6,609 nucleotides of DNA. Source: Rhodoferax sp. GTDB taxonomy: Bacteria; Pseudomonadota; Gammaproteobacteria; Burkholderiales; Burkholderiaceae_C. Under the pieces are notes generated by a model. The model made no database searches and was not told where the DNA came from. It saw only the letters and a program-made list of their open reading frames with translations. The position numbers and the translations under genes are program-made. Location: NCBI GenBank assembly GCA_029865675.1, contig JARXAU010000053.1, positions 1-6,609 of the forward strand, written 5' to 3'. Below, piece by piece: positions 6,310-6,609 of the stretch; position 1 is the first letter of the stretch, and each line of letters starts with the position of its first letter.

Positions 6310-6609
6310 ATGATCCGCCTGACCGAACTTAAACTGCCCCTGACCGCCCTGCCGGTCATTGCCCGGCGCGCCGCCGACGCCCCTAGCGAAACCGAGGCCG
6401 ACCGCCACCCCGTGATCCACCCGCTGGACACGCTCACCCGCATGGCCGCCCAAGCCCTGGGCGTGGCTGAGGCCGATATTGCGCAACTGCAGGTGTTTAA
6501 ACGCAGCTTTGACGCGCGCAAGGCCGACATCCTGGCAGTGTTTATCGTGGATGTGGTGCTGGACGCGGCGCTGGAGGCGCGCTTGCTGGCGCAGTTTGCA
6601 GCTCACCCG
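6310..6609 (+). CDS. COG2509-type FAD-dependent dehydrogenase (3' partial, N-terminus only)
   Basis: The first 100 residues of a protein that runs off the window. The opening MIRLTELKLPL and FKRSFDARK (63-71) are the hallmark N-terminal stretches of the uncharacterised NAD(P)/FAD-dependent dehydrogenase group COG2509, whose members are usually over 500 residues. This N-terminal module precedes the FAD-binding Rossmann fold, which would begin beyond the window, so no dinucleotide GxGxxG motif is visible. An insert of about 20 residues (roughly 17-40, rich in Ala, Glu and Asp) seems longer than in homologues I recall. The ATG at 6310 fits the family start; there is no strong ribosome binding site, and an in-frame TTG at 6304 is an alternative. 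It is divergent from puuE across 226 bases. Its physiological reaction is not known, and a link to ureide metabolism is only positional. Confidence 0.75.
   Translation, partial: MIRLTELKLPLTALPVIARRAADAPSETEADRHPVIHPLDTLTRMAAQALGVAEADIAQLQVFKRSFDARKADILAVFIVDVVLDAALEARLLAQFAAHP

Noticed and set aside
6084..6530. 149-residue N-terminal extension of puuE up to 6530
   Set aside because: It runs antisense through the flavoprotein start and the regulatory spacer and is basic, Ser/Arg-rich sequence without any PuuE or signal-peptide character.

Overview
The window is GC-rich, tightly packed bacterial DNA. The protein sequences look like those of Burkholderiales, most likely Comamonadaceae (Acidovorax, Polaromonas or Rhodoferax-like); this is a judgement from remembered homologues, not a search. 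It joins parts of two nutrient-scavenging loci, one for phosphonates and one for purine/ureide nitrogen, which converge near base 1400.

Left part, plus strand (1-1431): the 3' end of a phosphonate ABC-transporter permease (PhnE), then 39 bases later an HD-domain, PhnZ-like mixed-valent diiron oxygenase that would cleave a C-P bond. Together they suggest uptake and oxidative breakdown of an organophosphonate. The rest of that operon lies to the left of the window.

Middle and right, minus strand (6083 down to 1376): puuE (cofactor-free allantoinase), then a single gene fusing OHCU decarboxylase (UraD) to allantoate amidohydrolase, then an ArgE/DapE-type M20 amidohydrolase, then a small HCx5R protein phosphatase. 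The first three form a compact operon, with a 7-base gap and then an ATGA stop/start overlap. Its enzymes run OHCU -> (S)-allantoin -> allantoate -> ureidoglycine/ureidoglycolate, the nitrogen-releasing end of urate breakdown. The M20 gene carries an in-frame TAA at 2280-2282, after which 56 well-conserved codons continue in the same frame, so it is annotated as a probable pseudogene. The phosphatase overlaps the PhnZ-like gene tail to tail by 56 bases.

Right edge, plus strand (6310-6609): the first 100 codons of a COG2509-type FAD-dependent dehydrogenase, divergent from puuE. The 226-base spacer between them holds two inverted repeats, one of GntR/FadR operator type, and is the most likely control region for the ureide operon.

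No tRNA, rRNA, insertion sequence or CRISPR array was seen. No wholly new system is apparent. The points most worth a second look are the nonsense codon in the M20 gene, the fusion of two non-consecutive pathway steps, the phosphatase between the two loci, and the paired dyads upstream of puuE.
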